Shown: positions 1-8,397, counted from the stretch's first letter. The stretch: 64,000 bases of DNA from an uncultured Oscillospiraceae bacterium (GCA_947627325.1 CANQVO010000006.1:1-64000), one strand, 5' to 3'. Translations and numbers: made by a program. The notes: generated by a model not told the origin, from the letters alone.

Positions 1-210
1 ACAAGACCGGCGAGTTGGTCATCCCCGCCAAGTATGACGGCATCAGCGACTTTGAGGAGACCGGCCTGGCCGCGGTGTGGCTGGGCGACAAGGTGGGCTT
101 TATCGACAAGACCGGCGAGTTGGTCATCCCCGCCAAGTATGACGGCATCAGCGACTTTGAGGAGACCGGCCTGGCCGCGGTGCGGCTGGGCGACAAGTGG
201 GGCATGATCG
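1..210 (+). repeat. Tandem 105-bp (35-residue) repeat inside the WG gene
   Basis: Bases 1-105 and 106-210 are direct copies with period 105. The first 77 bases of each copy are identical and only a few differences follow. This points to recent unit duplication or gene conversion. The array may continue upstream of the window. Confidence 0.85.
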
Positions 211-1250
211 ACAAGACCGGCCGGGAGGTCATCCCCTGCCAGTATGACATACTTGGCCTCACCGCCATCGAGGGCCTTGACACGATCATCTCGGCGAGAA
301 AGGACGGCCAGTGGATCTACATGGATCTCACCGGCGCGCAGGTGCTCCTCCCCGCGCAGGACTACACCAGCGCCGACAGCTTTTACCACGGCCTGTCCCT
401 GGTGGGCCGGGACGGCAAGTACGGCTACATCGACAGGACCGGCGCGGAGGTCATCCCCATCCGCTTTGACGACGCCTGGGACTTCTCCAAAGAGGGCCTG
501 TCCCTGGCGGAGTTGGACGGGAAGTACGGGGTCATCGACCAGACCGGCCGGACGGTCCTGCCCTGCCAGTATGAGCTTGCCTGGCTCCTGGGGGAGAACC
601 TGGTTGCCGTGCGGGAGAACGGCAAGGTGGCCGTCTTCTCCCTCACCAAGAACGCGCCCAGTTACAGCTCCGGCGGCTCCCGCCGGGACGAGGACCGGGG
701 CGGCGAGACGACCCAGCCCGACGACGGCCAGACCGACGACGGCCAGGCCAGCGCCGCGACCTACACCGACGTGGTGAAGGACAGCTGGTACGAGGCCGGG
801 GTGGCCTTTGTGACCGAAAAGGGCCTGTTCCAGGGCGTGGGCGAGGACCGCTTCGCCCCCAACGACAACATGACCCGGGCGATGCTCATGACCGTCCTGG
901 CCCGGCTGGACGGGCAGGACACCGCCGGCGGCGCTACCTGGTATGAAAAGGCCATGGCCTGGGCTACGGCCCAGGGCGTCTCCGACGGCACCGACCCGGA
1001 GGGGAACATTACTAGAGAACAGCTGGCGGTCATGCTCTACCGCTATGCCAACAGCCCGGCGGTGGACGCCGCCGACCTGGCGGAGTTCGTGGACACGGAC
1101 GCCGTCTCCGACTGGGCCCAGGCGGCCATTCAGTGGGCCGTCCAGAACGGCATCCTCACCGGCAAGGACGGGGCCCGCCTGGATCCCCAGGGCAGCGCCA
1201 CCCGGGCCGAGGTGGCGGTCATCCTCCAGCGGTTCGCCCAGGCGGACTGA
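1..1250 (+). CDS. WG-repeat protein with three C-terminal SLH domains (5' end cut by window)
   Basis: The reading frame is open from the window edge and its first residues already lie inside a WG repeat, so the true start is upstream. Up to about base 650 it consists of roughly 35-residue WG/KWGG-type repeats (VIPAKYDG, GDKVGFIDKTGE, KYGYIDRTG, KYGVIDQTG). A Ser/Gly/Asp/Gln-rich linker follows, then three S-layer homology domains from about base 762 (DSWYEAGVAFV, TWYEKAMAWA, DWAQAAIQWA, each followed by a TRA or TRE motif). SLH domains bind secondary cell-wall polymer, so the protein is probably displayed on the surface. The ligand of the WG repeats is unknown. The first two repeats visible are almost identical at the DNA level. 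Confidence 0.85.
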   Translation, partial: KTGELVIPAKYDGISDFEETGLAAVWLGDKVGFIDKTGELVIPAKYDGISDFEETGLAAVRLGDKWGMIDKTGREVIPCQYDILGLTAIEGLDTIISARKDGQWIYMDLTGAQVLLPAQDYTSADSFYHGLSLVGRDGKYGYIDRTGAEVIPIRFDDAWDFSKEGLSLAELDGKYGVIDQTGRTVLPCQYELAWLLGENLVAVRENGKVAVFSLTKNAPSYSSGGSRRDEDRGGETTQPDDGQTDDGQASAATYTDVVKDSWYEAGVAFVTEKGLFQGVGEDRFAPNDNMTRAMLMTVLARLDGQDTAGGATWYEKAMAWATAQGVSDGTDPEGNITREQLAVMLYRYANSPAVDAADLAEFVDTDAVSDWAQAAIQWAVQNGILTGKDGARLDPQGSATRAEVAVILQRFAQAD

Positions 1251-1370
1251 CCCCGCGCCCTTTCCCCCTGTTACGTAGCATAGCCGCGCCGCGGCTGTGA
1301 GGCGTATATACACCCCAACGCCCGGGGGTCCGCCCCGGAGCAAAAAAAGGAAAGAAAGAAGGAAACAAAC

Positions 1371-1868
1371 ATGGATCTATCTCAAGCAGCCCTGCAAGCC
1401 GGCATGACCGAAAATGAGGCCGCCGCCGCTCTGGCTGGCACCGCCATCGGCGGTGTGGTTGGCGGCGCCCTGGTCCTCGTCCTCGTGTGGTACGTCATCC
1501 GCGTCATCGCCGGGTGGAAGATCTTCACCAAGGCCGGCGAGGCCGGGTGGAAGTCCATCATCCCCCTCTACAACGTGTGGGTGGAGTACAAGCTCATCTG
1601 GAACCCCAATATGTTCTTCGTGGCGCTGGTGCTGGCGGTCCTGGTGGCCCTGGGCCAGACGGTCACTGGCAACATGGTGATCGCCGTCCTCGCCGCCGTC
1701 GCCTCCATCGGGATGCTGGTGTTCAACGCCTTCGCCTGCAGTAAGCTGGCCAAGGCCTTTGGCCGCGGCACCGGCTTCGCGGTGGGCCTGTTCTTCCTGG
1801 AGCCCATCTTCCGCGTGATCCTGGGCTTCGGCAGCGCCCAGTACCAGGGCAACCCCTCGGCGCAGTGA
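1371..1868 (+). CDS. DUF5684-type small membrane protein
   Basis: A 165-residue protein. After a short N-terminal stretch there is a long hydrophobic helix (about residues 25-47), then the motif GWKSIIPLYNVW, which is typical of the DUF5684 family (also annotated as signal-peptidase-I-like), then three further hydrophobic segments (about 80-100, 103-122, 140-155). The purine-rich GGAAAGAAAGAAGG sequence before ATG 1371 serves as the ribosome site. The gene is followed directly by a strong terminator, so it is probably monocistronic. Function is unknown; family members often lie beside exported or surface proteins, which fits the SLH neighbour. It is not an active signal peptidase: no Ser/Lys catalytic dyad is visible. 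Confidence 0.75.
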   Translation: MDLSQAALQAGMTENEAAAALAGTAIGGVVGGALVLVLVWYVIRVIAGWKIFTKAGEAGWKSIIPLYNVWVEYKLIWNPNMFFVALVLAVLVALGQTVTGNMVIAVLAAVASIGMLVFNAFACSKLAKAFGRGTGFAVGLFFLEPIFRVILGFGSAQYQGNPSAQ

Positions 1869-1898
1869 CCGGGCGGGACGCAAAATTCCATCGACCCC

Positions 1899-1940
1899 AA
1901 AAGGCCGGGAGCGGAATTTCCGCCCCCGGCCTTTGTTTTT
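1899..1940 (+). terminator. Rho-independent terminator after the DUF5684 gene
   Basis: The stem AAAGGCCGGGAGCGGAA pairs, apart from one position, with TTCCGCCCCCGGCCTTT and is followed by a T-rich tail. Almost the same hairpin occurs at 26806-26845. Confidence 0.9.
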
Positions 1941-2023
1941 GTCAGGGGCCCCGGGGCTTGCGGGGCCGCGCTCGCCGCTCGGTTGCGGCTTGTTCCCGTT
2001 CACGTGGATGGGTGGAGGGGTGT

Positions 2024-3463
2024 TCACCAGCCCTCCAGATGGAGGGGCAGGGGGACGCTCACCGCCCTGTCCTCCAGCAGATAGTAGTCCTCCACGAAGA
2101 ACCAGAAGCCGGCGATCTGGTCGATCCGCTGGGCAAAGTCCGGGTTTTCCACGGTGGTGACCACGGTGATGACCCCGGTGGAGCGGTTTTTGAATTTCGC
2201 CTCAGAGCCGTCAAGATCCACCTCGTTCCCGTCCTTATCCAGAAATACGACGCCGTTTGCCATGGCGGCCTCCACTGCGGACACCGCGCCCACGGGCTGG
2301 AGCTCCACGATGACGCGGTTGCCCTCCACCCGGTAGGAGGCGGGGGCGTAGCCCCCGGCGGGATTGCCCGAGTCGCTGGAGGGCAGGTCGGAGAGGGAGA
2401 CCGTCTTTTTCTCGGAGATGCTCTTGTGGCTCCAGATGGGCACGATCTCCAGGTTTTCCATGCGCCCGAGTTCCTCCACGTCGCCAAAAAGCTCGTAGTG
2501 CTCGACGCCCTGGCCGTCCAGAATACACCGGTTGTCCTCTGGGGTCCAGACCCGGGCGAAGGGGATGTATTTCCCGGTGTCCCCGTCCCGGAGGACAAAG
2601 GAGTGCAGAAGGCCCAGACCGCGATCCCCGGTGAGGTCATAGCGCAGGGTGAGCAGACTCCCCAGGGGAGAGATCTTCAACGACTCCACGGTGACGTCCA
2701 GGGTGTGCGATGTCCCCCAACAGGAGATGGGGAAGGTCACTTGGGGGGTCATGACGACCGCCCCGGTGGTGATTTGGGAGGGGAAGTCCACGGAGTACGC
2801 CTCCTCGCTCCGGGTCTCCTGATCCCAGGTCCAGCCCCGCAGCTCCAGCTCCATGCCGTTGGTGCCGGGGGCGGTCAGCAGGCAGCGCCACATCCCCCGG
2901 ACGGTCTGGGGGTCGGAGAAGTACTGCTGGGGTTCAAAGCTGTTGTCATAGCCCTCCAGGGAGATCTCCTCCCCGTCCAGCCACAGAGACAGCTGGGGTG
3001 CGGCGGAGAAGGCTGTCCAGGGGTCGGCGGCGTCCAGGGCCTCAAATTCCGCCTGGCTCATCTGGGGTTCGGCGTAGCGGTAGGTGTAAAAGACGGTGCA
3101 GAAGGCGCTGTCGATGGCCGCCTTCTCCAGGGTGAACACGTCCCCCCGGGCCGTGATGTCGCTCACCCCCACGTCGTAGGTGAATTTCTCGTATTCCTCG
3201 GTCAGGCCCAGCAGGGCGAAGGCGTCCTGCTCCCTCATGAAGTCGAAGGCCCCCAGCAGGGCGGCGGCGCCCACGCTCACCACCAGGGCGGCGCACACCG
3301 CCACCGCCAGCACCGCCCGGAGCGGCGCCCGGGCGCGGGTCCCGCGCCCGCACCGGGGAGGCAGGTCGTCCAGGCGCGCCTCCAGTCTGTCCGCGAAGCC
3401 CTGGGGCAGGGGGCTGTCCTCCGCCCGCGCCAGCGCGCGCAGGCGCTGGTCAAACTCTGTCAT
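2024..3463 (-). CDS. DUF4179 membrane protein, likely anti-sigma partner of the ECF factor
   Basis: A 479-residue protein with a cytosolic N-terminus of about 55 residues (start MTEFDQRLRAL), one transmembrane helix (about 57-80) and a large extracytoplasmic part. After the helix comes the DUF4179-like segment (FAFALLGLTEEYEKFTY-like stretch near residue 90). The start ATG at 3463 has GGAGGAG six bases upstream and lies three bases after the stop of the sigma gene, so the two are co-transcribed and probably translationally coupled. In Clostridia, DUF4179 proteins are commonly encoded just downstream of ECF sigma factors and are presumed to be membrane anti-sigma factors or sensors. That role is inferred from context, and the signal sensed is unknown. 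Confidence 0.8.
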   Translation of the reverse strand: MTEFDQRLRALARAEDSPLPQGFADRLEARLDDLPPRCGRGTRARAPLRAVLAVAVCAALVVSVGAAALLGAFDFMREQDAFALLGLTEEYEKFTYDVGVSDITARGDVFTLEKAAIDSAFCTVFYTYRYAEPQMSQAEFEALDAADPWTAFSAAPQLSLWLDGEEISLEGYDNSFEPQQYFSDPQTVRGMWRCLLTAPGTNGMELELRGWTWDQETRSEEAYSVDFPSQITTGAVVMTPQVTFPISCWGTSHTLDVTVESLKISPLGSLLTLRYDLTGDRGLGLLHSFVLRDGDTGKYIPFARVWTPEDNRCILDGQGVEHYELFGDVEELGRMENLEIVPIWSHKSISEKKTVSLSDLPSSDSGNPAGGYAPASYRVEGNRVIVELQPVGAVSAVEAAMANGVVFLDKDGNEVDLDGSEAKFKNRSTGVITVVTTVENPDFAQRIDQIAGFWFFVEDYYLLEDRAVSVPLPLHLEGW

Positions 3464-3466
3464 GGT

Positions 3467-3964
3467 CTACTCCTCCTCCAGCATGGTTTTCAGACGCTGA
3501 CGCGCCCGGTTCAGCCGGGATTTCACTGTGCCCTGGGCGATCCCCAGGGCCTTGGCGATCTCCGCTACCGTCATGTCCTCGTAGTAGAACAGCACCACGG
3601 CGGCCCGGGCCTCCTCCGGGAGGGCGCGCACCGCATCCCACAGGCTGTCGGGGTGCGGGTCCTCCGCCGCGCCCGCCGCTTCGGGCACGGCGTCCAGGGG
3701 CACCAGCCGACCGTACTTCCGCCGCTGTTCATAGGCGCAGTTGACGGCGATCTTGATGAGCCAGGCCCTGGCGGCCTCCGGCCGACGCAGGCGGTGGAAG
3801 GACTGCCAGGCCAGGAGGACCGCCTGGCCCACCGCGTCCTCGGCGTCGGCGTCGTCGTCCAGGATGGCCCGGGCCACCCGGAACATGGCGCGGCTGTGCG
3901 CCGTCACCAGAGCGGCAAACCGCTCCCGCTCCGTCTCCCCCGCCTGGGGGTCCAACCGATCCAT
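3467..3964 (-). CDS. ECF-type RNA polymerase sigma factor
   Basis: A 165-residue sigma-70 family protein of extracytoplasmic-function size. Region 2 spans about residues 18-85 (FRVARAILDDDADAEDAVG, then AWLIKIAVNCAYEQRRK). After a linker, region 4 contains the DNA-binding helix-turn-helix (MTVAEIAKALGIAQGTVKSR, near residues 130-150). The start ATG at 3964 has GAGGTGA at a good distance. A promoter-like sequence just upstream with an AACC-type -35 suggests positive autoregulation. The downstream DUF4179 gene is the likely anti-sigma factor. Confidence 0.9.
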   Translation of the reverse strand: MDRLDPQAGETERERFAALVTAHSRAMFRVARAILDDDADAEDAVGQAVLLAWQSFHRLRRPEAARAWLIKIAVNCAYEQRRKYGRLVPLDAVPEAAGAAEDPHPDSLWDAVRALPEEARAAVVLFYYEDMTVAEIAKALGIAQGTVKSRLNRARQRLKTMLEEE

Positions 3965-3997
3965 TTCGCCGTCACCTCGCTTTCTTGTCCGGACATT

Positions 3998-4030
3998 TTA
4001 TAGATGGACCAGGGCGGGAAAAGGTTCCCG
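3998..4030 (-). promoter_or_regulatory. Candidate ECF-type autoregulated promoter
   Basis: Read on the minus strand, GGGAACCTTTTCC lies about 16 bases upstream of CATCTATAAAA. An AACC core at -35 and a GTC/ATC-T-like -10 are the usual form of self-recognised ECF promoters. It lies about 35 bases before the sigma gene. The assignment rests on pattern only. Confidence 0.5.
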
Positions 4031-4084
4031 AAAACATCAAAAAACCGCCGTTGGCGGGGGCGGCGGGGGAGCGGCCCCCGCAAG

Positions 4085-4130
4085 AAAACAGCGCCCAAGG
4101 GGCCGGGTGGGGGCCCTTGGGCGCTGTTTG
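4085..4130 (-). terminator. Terminator for the minus-strand YesL operon
   Basis: The stem ACAGCGCCCAAGG pairs with CCTTGGGCGCTGT around a GC-rich loop. On the minus strand it is followed by TTTTCTT. It lies 14 bases beyond the stop of the lipoprotein gene. Confidence 0.85.
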
Positions 4131-4143
4131 TCGGGCGGGAACG

Positions 4144-4731
4144 TCAGGAGAGGGGGGCGTAGTGGCAGTGGTCCAGGAAGTCGGAGAGGATGTCGGCGGG
4201 GGGCGGGGTGAAGGACTCCTGGCAGGCGACCTCCACGGAGACGGCGCAGCCGTCGTAGACGGTGAAGGCGGAGGCCCCCTGGGCGTAGGCGGAGCCGGAG
4301 GGGAAGGTGTAGGTCAGGACGGTGAACTCCTGGCCGTTGTGGGTCTCCTGGGCGGTGGCGGAGAGGGTGTAGGAGCCCTCGGCCAGGGAGAGGAGCTCGT
4401 CCACGTCGGCCTGGGCGGCCTCGTCAGAGCCCTTGTCGGAGAGGAGGGCCACCACCTGGGCGTCGTACACCTGGACCTCCTCCCCCTCGCTGTCCGTGTG
4501 GGTCTGGGCCTCCCCGGCGGACCAGGCGGTAAAATACAGGTTCTTGGAGCCCTTCACGTCCTGGAGGGTGAACGCCTCGCCGGGGCCCTCCACCCCCAGC
4601 TTCTGGCCCACCATGGTCCAGTCCTCGCTCCAGGGTTCGCCGTCCGCCGCCACGGCGGGCAGCTTGGGGCCGCACCCGGCCAGAGCCAGCAAAAGGGCGC
4701 ACAGCGCCGGGAGAGCCAGTATCCGTTTCAT
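4144..4731 (-). CDS. Predicted lipoprotein of unknown function
   Basis: A 195-residue protein with a classical lipoprotein signal: a basic start (MKR), a hydrophobic stretch and the lipobox LAGC (Cys at about residue 20). The rest is an Asp/Glu-rich extracytoplasmic domain with no family I can name (motifs NLYFTAWSAGEA and FTVLTYTFPSGSAY). AGGAGG precedes ATG 4731. It is the last gene of a three-gene operon with the 249-residue membrane protein and the YesL-type protein, and the shared control region links it to the fructan transporter. Confidence 0.75.
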   Translation of the reverse strand: MKRILALPALCALLLALAGCGPKLPAVAADGEPWSEDWTMVGQKLGVEGPGEAFTLQDVKGSKNLYFTAWSAGEAQTHTDSEGEEVQVYDAQVVALLSDKGSDEAAQADVDELLSLAEGSYTLSATAQETHNGQEFTVLTYTFPSGSAYAQGASAFTVYDGCAVSVEVACQESFTPPPADILSDFLDHCHYAPLS

Positions 4732-4749
4732 TTGTCCACGCCTCCTATG

Positions 4750-5499
4750 TCACAGTCCCTCCGCCGGGGCGGAGGCCAGGTATGAGATGTATCGCGCCGC
4801 GGTGTCCGCCCGGGGAGTGTTGGCGATCACCCCCAGGTAGACCTTCTTGGGAAAGCCGGCCTGGGCGAACAGGGGAAGGGAGGTGAGTTCCAGGGCGTTG
4901 ACATCCTCCCGGGTCTCCGCCTCGTACCGATCCGCCTCGCCTAGTTGGTACTCCACGGCGTTGTCCTCCAGGACCACGGTGTTGGCGGTGAGGCAGGGGG
5001 CCAGCCGGGCCTGGAGGTCCGGGTCGTCGGCCAGCAGGTCGGGCAGGGGGAGGAGGTAGCCGCTGTGGGAGAGGATGTCGTACCCCTTGCGGTCCATGAG
5101 GGCCACGTCCAGCTGCTTGGACTCGATGGCGGAGACCACCTTCAGCCGGGAGGCGTAGCTGTACTGGTGGTCCTCCTGGGAGGGGTTGTCGGAGAGGTAG
5201 AGGGCCTGGTAGAGGTACACCTCCGCCCGCTTGGGGTCCTTGCCCAGGGAGGTGACAAAATCACCGGTCAGGCGGCCCTCCAGCGTCTCCCCCACGGAGA
5301 CGTTGATGTGGGCGGCGTAGAGCACAGGCTCCTTGCGGGTGACGCGCTGGTACACCAGCGACCCGGTCACCACCAGGGCCACCACGGTGAGGAAGATGGG
5401 GAGGCGGAAGTAGGTGAAGATGTACTCGATCTTCTGCGCCGGGCGCATCTGACGAAAGGCGGACCACAGCGCCGCCCGGTCCTCTCGGGTCAGCTTCAT
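4750..5499 (-). CDS. Single-pass membrane protein of unknown function
   Basis: A 249-residue protein with a cytosolic start (about 30 residues), one transmembrane helix (about 33-52, LPIFLTVVALVVTGSLVYQ) and an extracytoplasmic domain of about 190 residues. The pattern VVSAIESKQLDVALMDRKGYDIL resembles the ligand-binding lobes of solute-binding proteins, but I cannot name a family. ATG 5499 overlaps the stop of the YesL gene (ATGA), so the pair is translationally coupled. The lipoprotein gene follows after 18 bases. Confidence 0.7.
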   Translation of the reverse strand: MKLTREDRAALWSAFRQMRPAQKIEYIFTYFRLPIFLTVVALVVTGSLVYQRVTRKEPVLYAAHINVSVGETLEGRLTGDFVTSLGKDPKRAEVYLYQALYLSDNPSQEDHQYSYASRLKVVSAIESKQLDVALMDRKGYDILSHSGYLLPLPDLLADDPDLQARLAPCLTANTVVLEDNAVEYQLGEADRYEAETREDVNALELTSLPLFAQAGFPKKVYLGVIANTPRADTAARYISYLASAPAEGL

Positions 5500-6164
5500 G
5501 CGCCGTCACCGCCGTCGGCCTGGTCCGCCGCGGCCTCGTTGGGGTCGTAGGAGCAGGCCCGGATCACCCGGCCCAGGAGGTAGGAGCTGAGCAGGGCGCA
5601 CAGGCCCTCCCCGAAGATGATCAGCGGGGTGAACAGGCTCACCACCGCGAAGAACATGGCGAAGTGGATGGCGAAGACCAGGATGGTGCAGAAGAGGTAG
5701 CGCGCGCCGATGAAAAAGGCGTTTTTGAGCATGGCCAGGTTGGTGTTGGAGACGCTGGCCACCAGGGGGAAGACGTAGATCAGGATGATGCAGTAAAACA
5801 CCGCCACGGCGATGACCATGGCTAAGATCACCGTCCACAGCACGGCGACCGGCCCGGCGGAGGCGGCCCGGAGGTGGTAGAGGATGTAGCCGTCCCCCGC
5901 CAAAAACAGCCCCGCGGCCAGCAGGATCAGCCACAGGACGGTGGACTGGCGGAAGTTCTCCCGAAAAGCCCGGAAAAAGGTCCGGACCAGGGGGCCCTCC
6001 TCGTCCCGGGTGATCTTGAAGGTGGTGTAGTAGAGGGCGGTGGTGGCCGCGCCCACGGTGAAGACGGGGAGACAGCAGACGAACCAGAGCAGGTTGAGAC
6101 AGCAGCTGTAACAGAGCTTCAGCAGGACCTGGCTGAACGGGCTGTCGTAGGAAAAGATCTTCAT
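5496..6164 (-). CDS. YesL/DUF624 family membrane protein
   Basis: A 222-residue integral membrane protein with about five hydrophobic helices. It begins MKIFSYDSPFSQ and contains LLWFVCCLPVFTVGAATTAL, the N-terminal signature of the YesL/DUF624 family, whose members usually sit in polysaccharide-utilisation loci beside LplB/YtcP-type importers. ATG 6164 was chosen over an upstream in-frame ATG at 6251 because the family signature begins here, a GAGGGG ribosome site precedes it, and the upstream stretch contains the promoter. It is the first gene of the minus-strand operon, divergent from the ABC importer. The exact function is unknown. Confidence 0.8.
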   Translation of the reverse strand: MKIFSYDSPFSQVLLKLCYSCCLNLLWFVCCLPVFTVGAATTALYYTTFKITRDEEGPLVRTFFRAFRENFRQSTVLWLILLAAGLFLAGDGYILYHLRAASAGPVAVLWTVILAMVIAVAVFYCIILIYVFPLVASVSNTNLAMLKNAFFIGARYLFCTILVFAIHFAMFFAVVSLFTPLIIFGEGLCALLSSYLLGRVIRACSYDPNEAAADQADGGDGA

Positions 6165-6219
6165 CTTCCGCCCCTCTTTCCGCCCCGCCGCCCTGGGGGG
6201 GCGGGGTCTCTTACCTTGG

Positions 6220-6248
6220 ATGGTAACATAGAAGTGTGCAAATGTCAA
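6220..6248 (-). promoter_or_regulatory. Sigma-A promoter of the YesL operon
   Basis: On the minus strand there is TTGACA at 6243-6248, a 17-base spacer, and TACCAT at 6220-6225. The -35 lies inside an operator-like site. Confidence 0.65.
6235..6248. promoter_or_regulatory. Operator-like site A (fructan regulon)
   Basis: TTGACATTTGCACA on the minus strand. It matches the locus-wide pattern TTKACA, 2-3 bases, TGYRMA and covers the -35 of the YesL promoter. The left half could merely be the -35 box. Confidence 0.45.
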
Positions 6249-6314
6249 CACGCGGGGGGCAAAAAGCCCGGACGGCGGGGCTTGTCCGGCTCAAGCGTAC
6301 AAAAATACCCCTTG

Positions 6315-6352
6315 AATTTGTGCAAATTGGAAAAAATATGTGCAAACGTAAA
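6315..6352. promoter_or_regulatory. Operator-like palindromes, including site B
   Basis: AATTTGTGCAAATT (6315-6328) is a palindrome with a 2-base centre. TGTGCAAACGTAAA (6339-6352) has the same half-sites as the other operator-like sites of this locus. Both lie between the divergent promoters, upstream of the importer -35. Confidence 0.45.
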
Positions 6353-6360
6353 AATCAGTG

Positions 6361-6389
6361 TTGACATTTTGCGAAACCAAGCATACAAT
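6361..6389 (+). promoter_or_regulatory. Sigma-A promoter of the ABC importer/GH32 operon, with operator-like site C
   Basis: TTGACA at 6361-6366, exactly 17 bases, TACAAT at 6384-6389. The operator-like TTGACATTTTGCGAA (6361-6375) overlaps the -35, so a bound LacI-type protein would block polymerase. Confidence 0.75.
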
Positions 6390-6473
6390 CATGGCGTCCC
6401 AGAGCACGGCACGGCGCGTCTTTGGGCGGCGGACCAGACCCCGGCGAAATTCAAGCAAAAGGAGGAGAATTAT

Positions 6474-7418
6474 GTGAGTAAACCCCCCGTTGGCACACTT
6501 GCCCAAAAGGGCGGAAGCACCCGGGTCCACAACACCCTGGTGTATATCCGGCAGCACTGGCAGCTGTATGTGTTTTTCATCCTGCCAGCCTTTCTGCTGA
6601 CGGTCATCTTCCGCTACATCCCCATGGGCGGCATCGCCATCGCTTTTACAGACTATAACCCCATCAAGGGCATTCTGGGGAGCGATTTCGTCGGCGTGTC
6701 GCACTTCACGCGATTCTTATCATCCCCCGACTTCCTGAGCTACCTGGCCAACACCCTGAAGCTGAGCGTGTTTGGACTGCTGTGGGGCTTCCCGGCCCCC
6801 ATCCTGCTGGCCTTCCTGCTCAACCGCATCCTGAGCAAGAAGCGCAAGCAGAAGATCCAGCTGGTGCTGTATATGCCCAACTTCATCTCCGTGATCGTGT
6901 TGTGCGGTATTGTACGCATCCTGCTGTCCCCCACCGGTATGGTGAATATGCTCCTGGGGACCTCCATCAACTTCATGACCCTGCCCCAGGCGTTCCGCAC
7001 CATCTACATCGCCAGCGGCATCTGGCAAGGGGCCGGCTGGTCTTCCATCATCTACACCGCCGCCCTCTCCAACGCCAGCAAGGACCTGAAGGAGGCCGCC
7101 GTCATCGACGGGGCCAACCTGATCCAGCAGATCCGGGCGGTGGAGTGGCCCGCCATCAAGGACACCGTGCTCATCCAGTTCATCATGTCCGTCGGCAACA
7201 TCATGTCCATCGGTTTTGAGAAGGCCTACGCCCTCCAGACCGACCTGAACATGGCCTCTTCCGAGATCATCTCCACCTATGTGTATAAGCTGGGCCTGAT
7301 CCAGGCCGACTTCGGCTTCTCCACCGCGGTGGGTCTGTTCAACACCGTCATCAACGTCATCCTCTTGATCTCCATGAACGCGATCGTGAAGAAGATGAAC
7401 GATGGCAAGGGCATCTAA
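6474..7418 (+). CDS. ABC sugar transporter permease 1 (CUT1, LplB/YtcP type)
   Basis: A 314-residue membrane protein with about six helices and the binding-protein-dependent permease EAA loop (KEAAVIDGANLIQQIRAVEWPAI). It forms the translocation pore with the next gene for uptake of an oligosaccharide, here probably a fructo-oligosaccharide. The start is GTG 6474, placed just after AGGAGGAG. An ATG beginning two bases earlier is out of frame and is followed at once by TGA, so it cannot be the start. The open frame extends far upstream but that part overlaps the divergent promoter region and is not coding. Confidence 0.9.
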   Translation: MSKPPVGTLAQKGGSTRVHNTLVYIRQHWQLYVFFILPAFLLTVIFRYIPMGGIAIAFTDYNPIKGILGSDFVGVSHFTRFLSSPDFLSYLANTLKLSVFGLLWGFPAPILLAFLLNRILSKKRKQKIQLVLYMPNFISVIVLCGIVRILLSPTGMVNMLLGTSINFMTLPQAFRTIYIASGIWQGAGWSSIIYTAALSNASKDLKEAAVIDGANLIQQIRAVEWPAIKDTVLIQFIMSVGNIMSIGFEKAYALQTDLNMASSEIISTYVYKLGLIQADFGFSTAVGLFNTVINVILLISMNAIVKKMNDGKGI

Positions 7419-7436
7419 GGGGGGAGGAGAGACGCT

Positions 7437-8351
7437 ATGAAAGCGAAAGCTGTGAAGAAAAAGGGCGAGTTCGCCAAGCTGCCCACGGGAGATAAGGTCA
7501 TCCTGACCGTCGCCTACGTCATCCTGGGGCTGTTTTTACTGGCGATCATCCTCCCGGTCATCTACATCATCCTGGCCTCCTTCATCGACCCGGTCACCCT
7601 CCAGAACCAGGGCCTGACCTTCGACTTCAGCAAGTGGACGCTGACGGCCTACCAGCGGGTGATGACCAACTCCCAGATCTGGGTGGGCTTCAAAAACGCC
7701 CTGATCTACTCGGTGGAGTTCACCGTGCTGTCCGTGGCGGTGACGCTGCTGGCGGCCTACCCCATGTCCCGGCCCGACTTCCGGGGCAGAGGGTTCTTTA
7801 ACGTCATCTTCGTCATCACCATGTTCTTCGGCGGCGGGCTGATCCCCACCTACCTGCTCATCAACGACCTGGGGCTGTACGACAACCCGCTGGCCATCCT
7901 GCTCCCCGGCGCGTTCAGCGTGTGGAACATGATCATCGCCCGCACCTATTACCAGGGGATCCCCCGGGACCTCCAGGAGGCGGCGGACATCGACGGGGCC
8001 ACCGAGATGCAGTACTTCTTCAAGATCCTGCTCCCGGTGTGTACCCCCATCATCGCCACCATCGCCATGTGGAACTTCGTGGGGATGTGGAACAGCTACT
8101 TTGACGCCATGATCTACCTCAACTCCGCCAGCAAACAGCCCCTGCAGCTGGTCCTGCGCTCCATCCTGATCCAGAGCCAGCCGGAGCCGGGCATGGTCTC
8201 CGACATCCAGAGCACCGCCCAGCGGGCCCAGCTGGCCGAGCTTCTGAAGTACGCCACGATCATCATCTCCAGCCTGCCGCTGATGATCATGTACCCCTTC
8301 TTCCAGAAGTATTTCGACAACGGCATCATGGCCGGCGCGGTGAAGGGCTGA
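7437..8351 (+). CDS. ABC sugar transporter permease 2 (CUT1, LplC/YtcP type)
   Basis: A 304-residue permease with six predicted helices and the conserved EAA loop (LQEAADIDGATEMQYFFKILLPV). It ends in the family-typical YPFFQKYFDNGIMAGAVKG. GGGAGGAG precedes ATG 7437, 18 bases after permease 1, in the same operon. It should pair with permease 1 and the MsmX-type ATPase at 12829. The LplBC/YtcP subgroup usually transports plant-polysaccharide oligomers; specificity for fructans is inferred from the adjacent GH32 and fructokinase genes. Confidence 0.9.
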   Translation: MKAKAVKKKGEFAKLPTGDKVILTVAYVILGLFLLAIILPVIYIILASFIDPVTLQNQGLTFDFSKWTLTAYQRVMTNSQIWVGFKNALIYSVEFTVLSVAVTLLAAYPMSRPDFRGRGFFNVIFVITMFFGGGLIPTYLLINDLGLYDNPLAILLPGAFSVWNMIIARTYYQGIPRDLQEAADIDGATEMQYFFKILLPVCTPIIATIAMWNFVGMWNSYFDAMIYLNSASKQPLQLVLRSILIQSQPEPGMVSDIQSTAQRAQLAELLKYATIIISSLPLMIMYPFFQKYFDNGIMAGAVKG

Positions 8352-8397
8352 TCGCCCGGACGCGCCGCAAGAGCGGCAAGGGAAAGGAGAAACGACG

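Noticed and set aside
1865-4003. A 712-codon plus-strand frame opposite the ECF sigma/DUF4179 pair
   Set aside because: Shadow of the minus-strand genes, which have good starts and domain matches.
6472-6477. ATG at 6472 as the start of permease 1
   Set aside because: It is out of frame and followed immediately by TGA. The GTG two bases later continues the permease frame.
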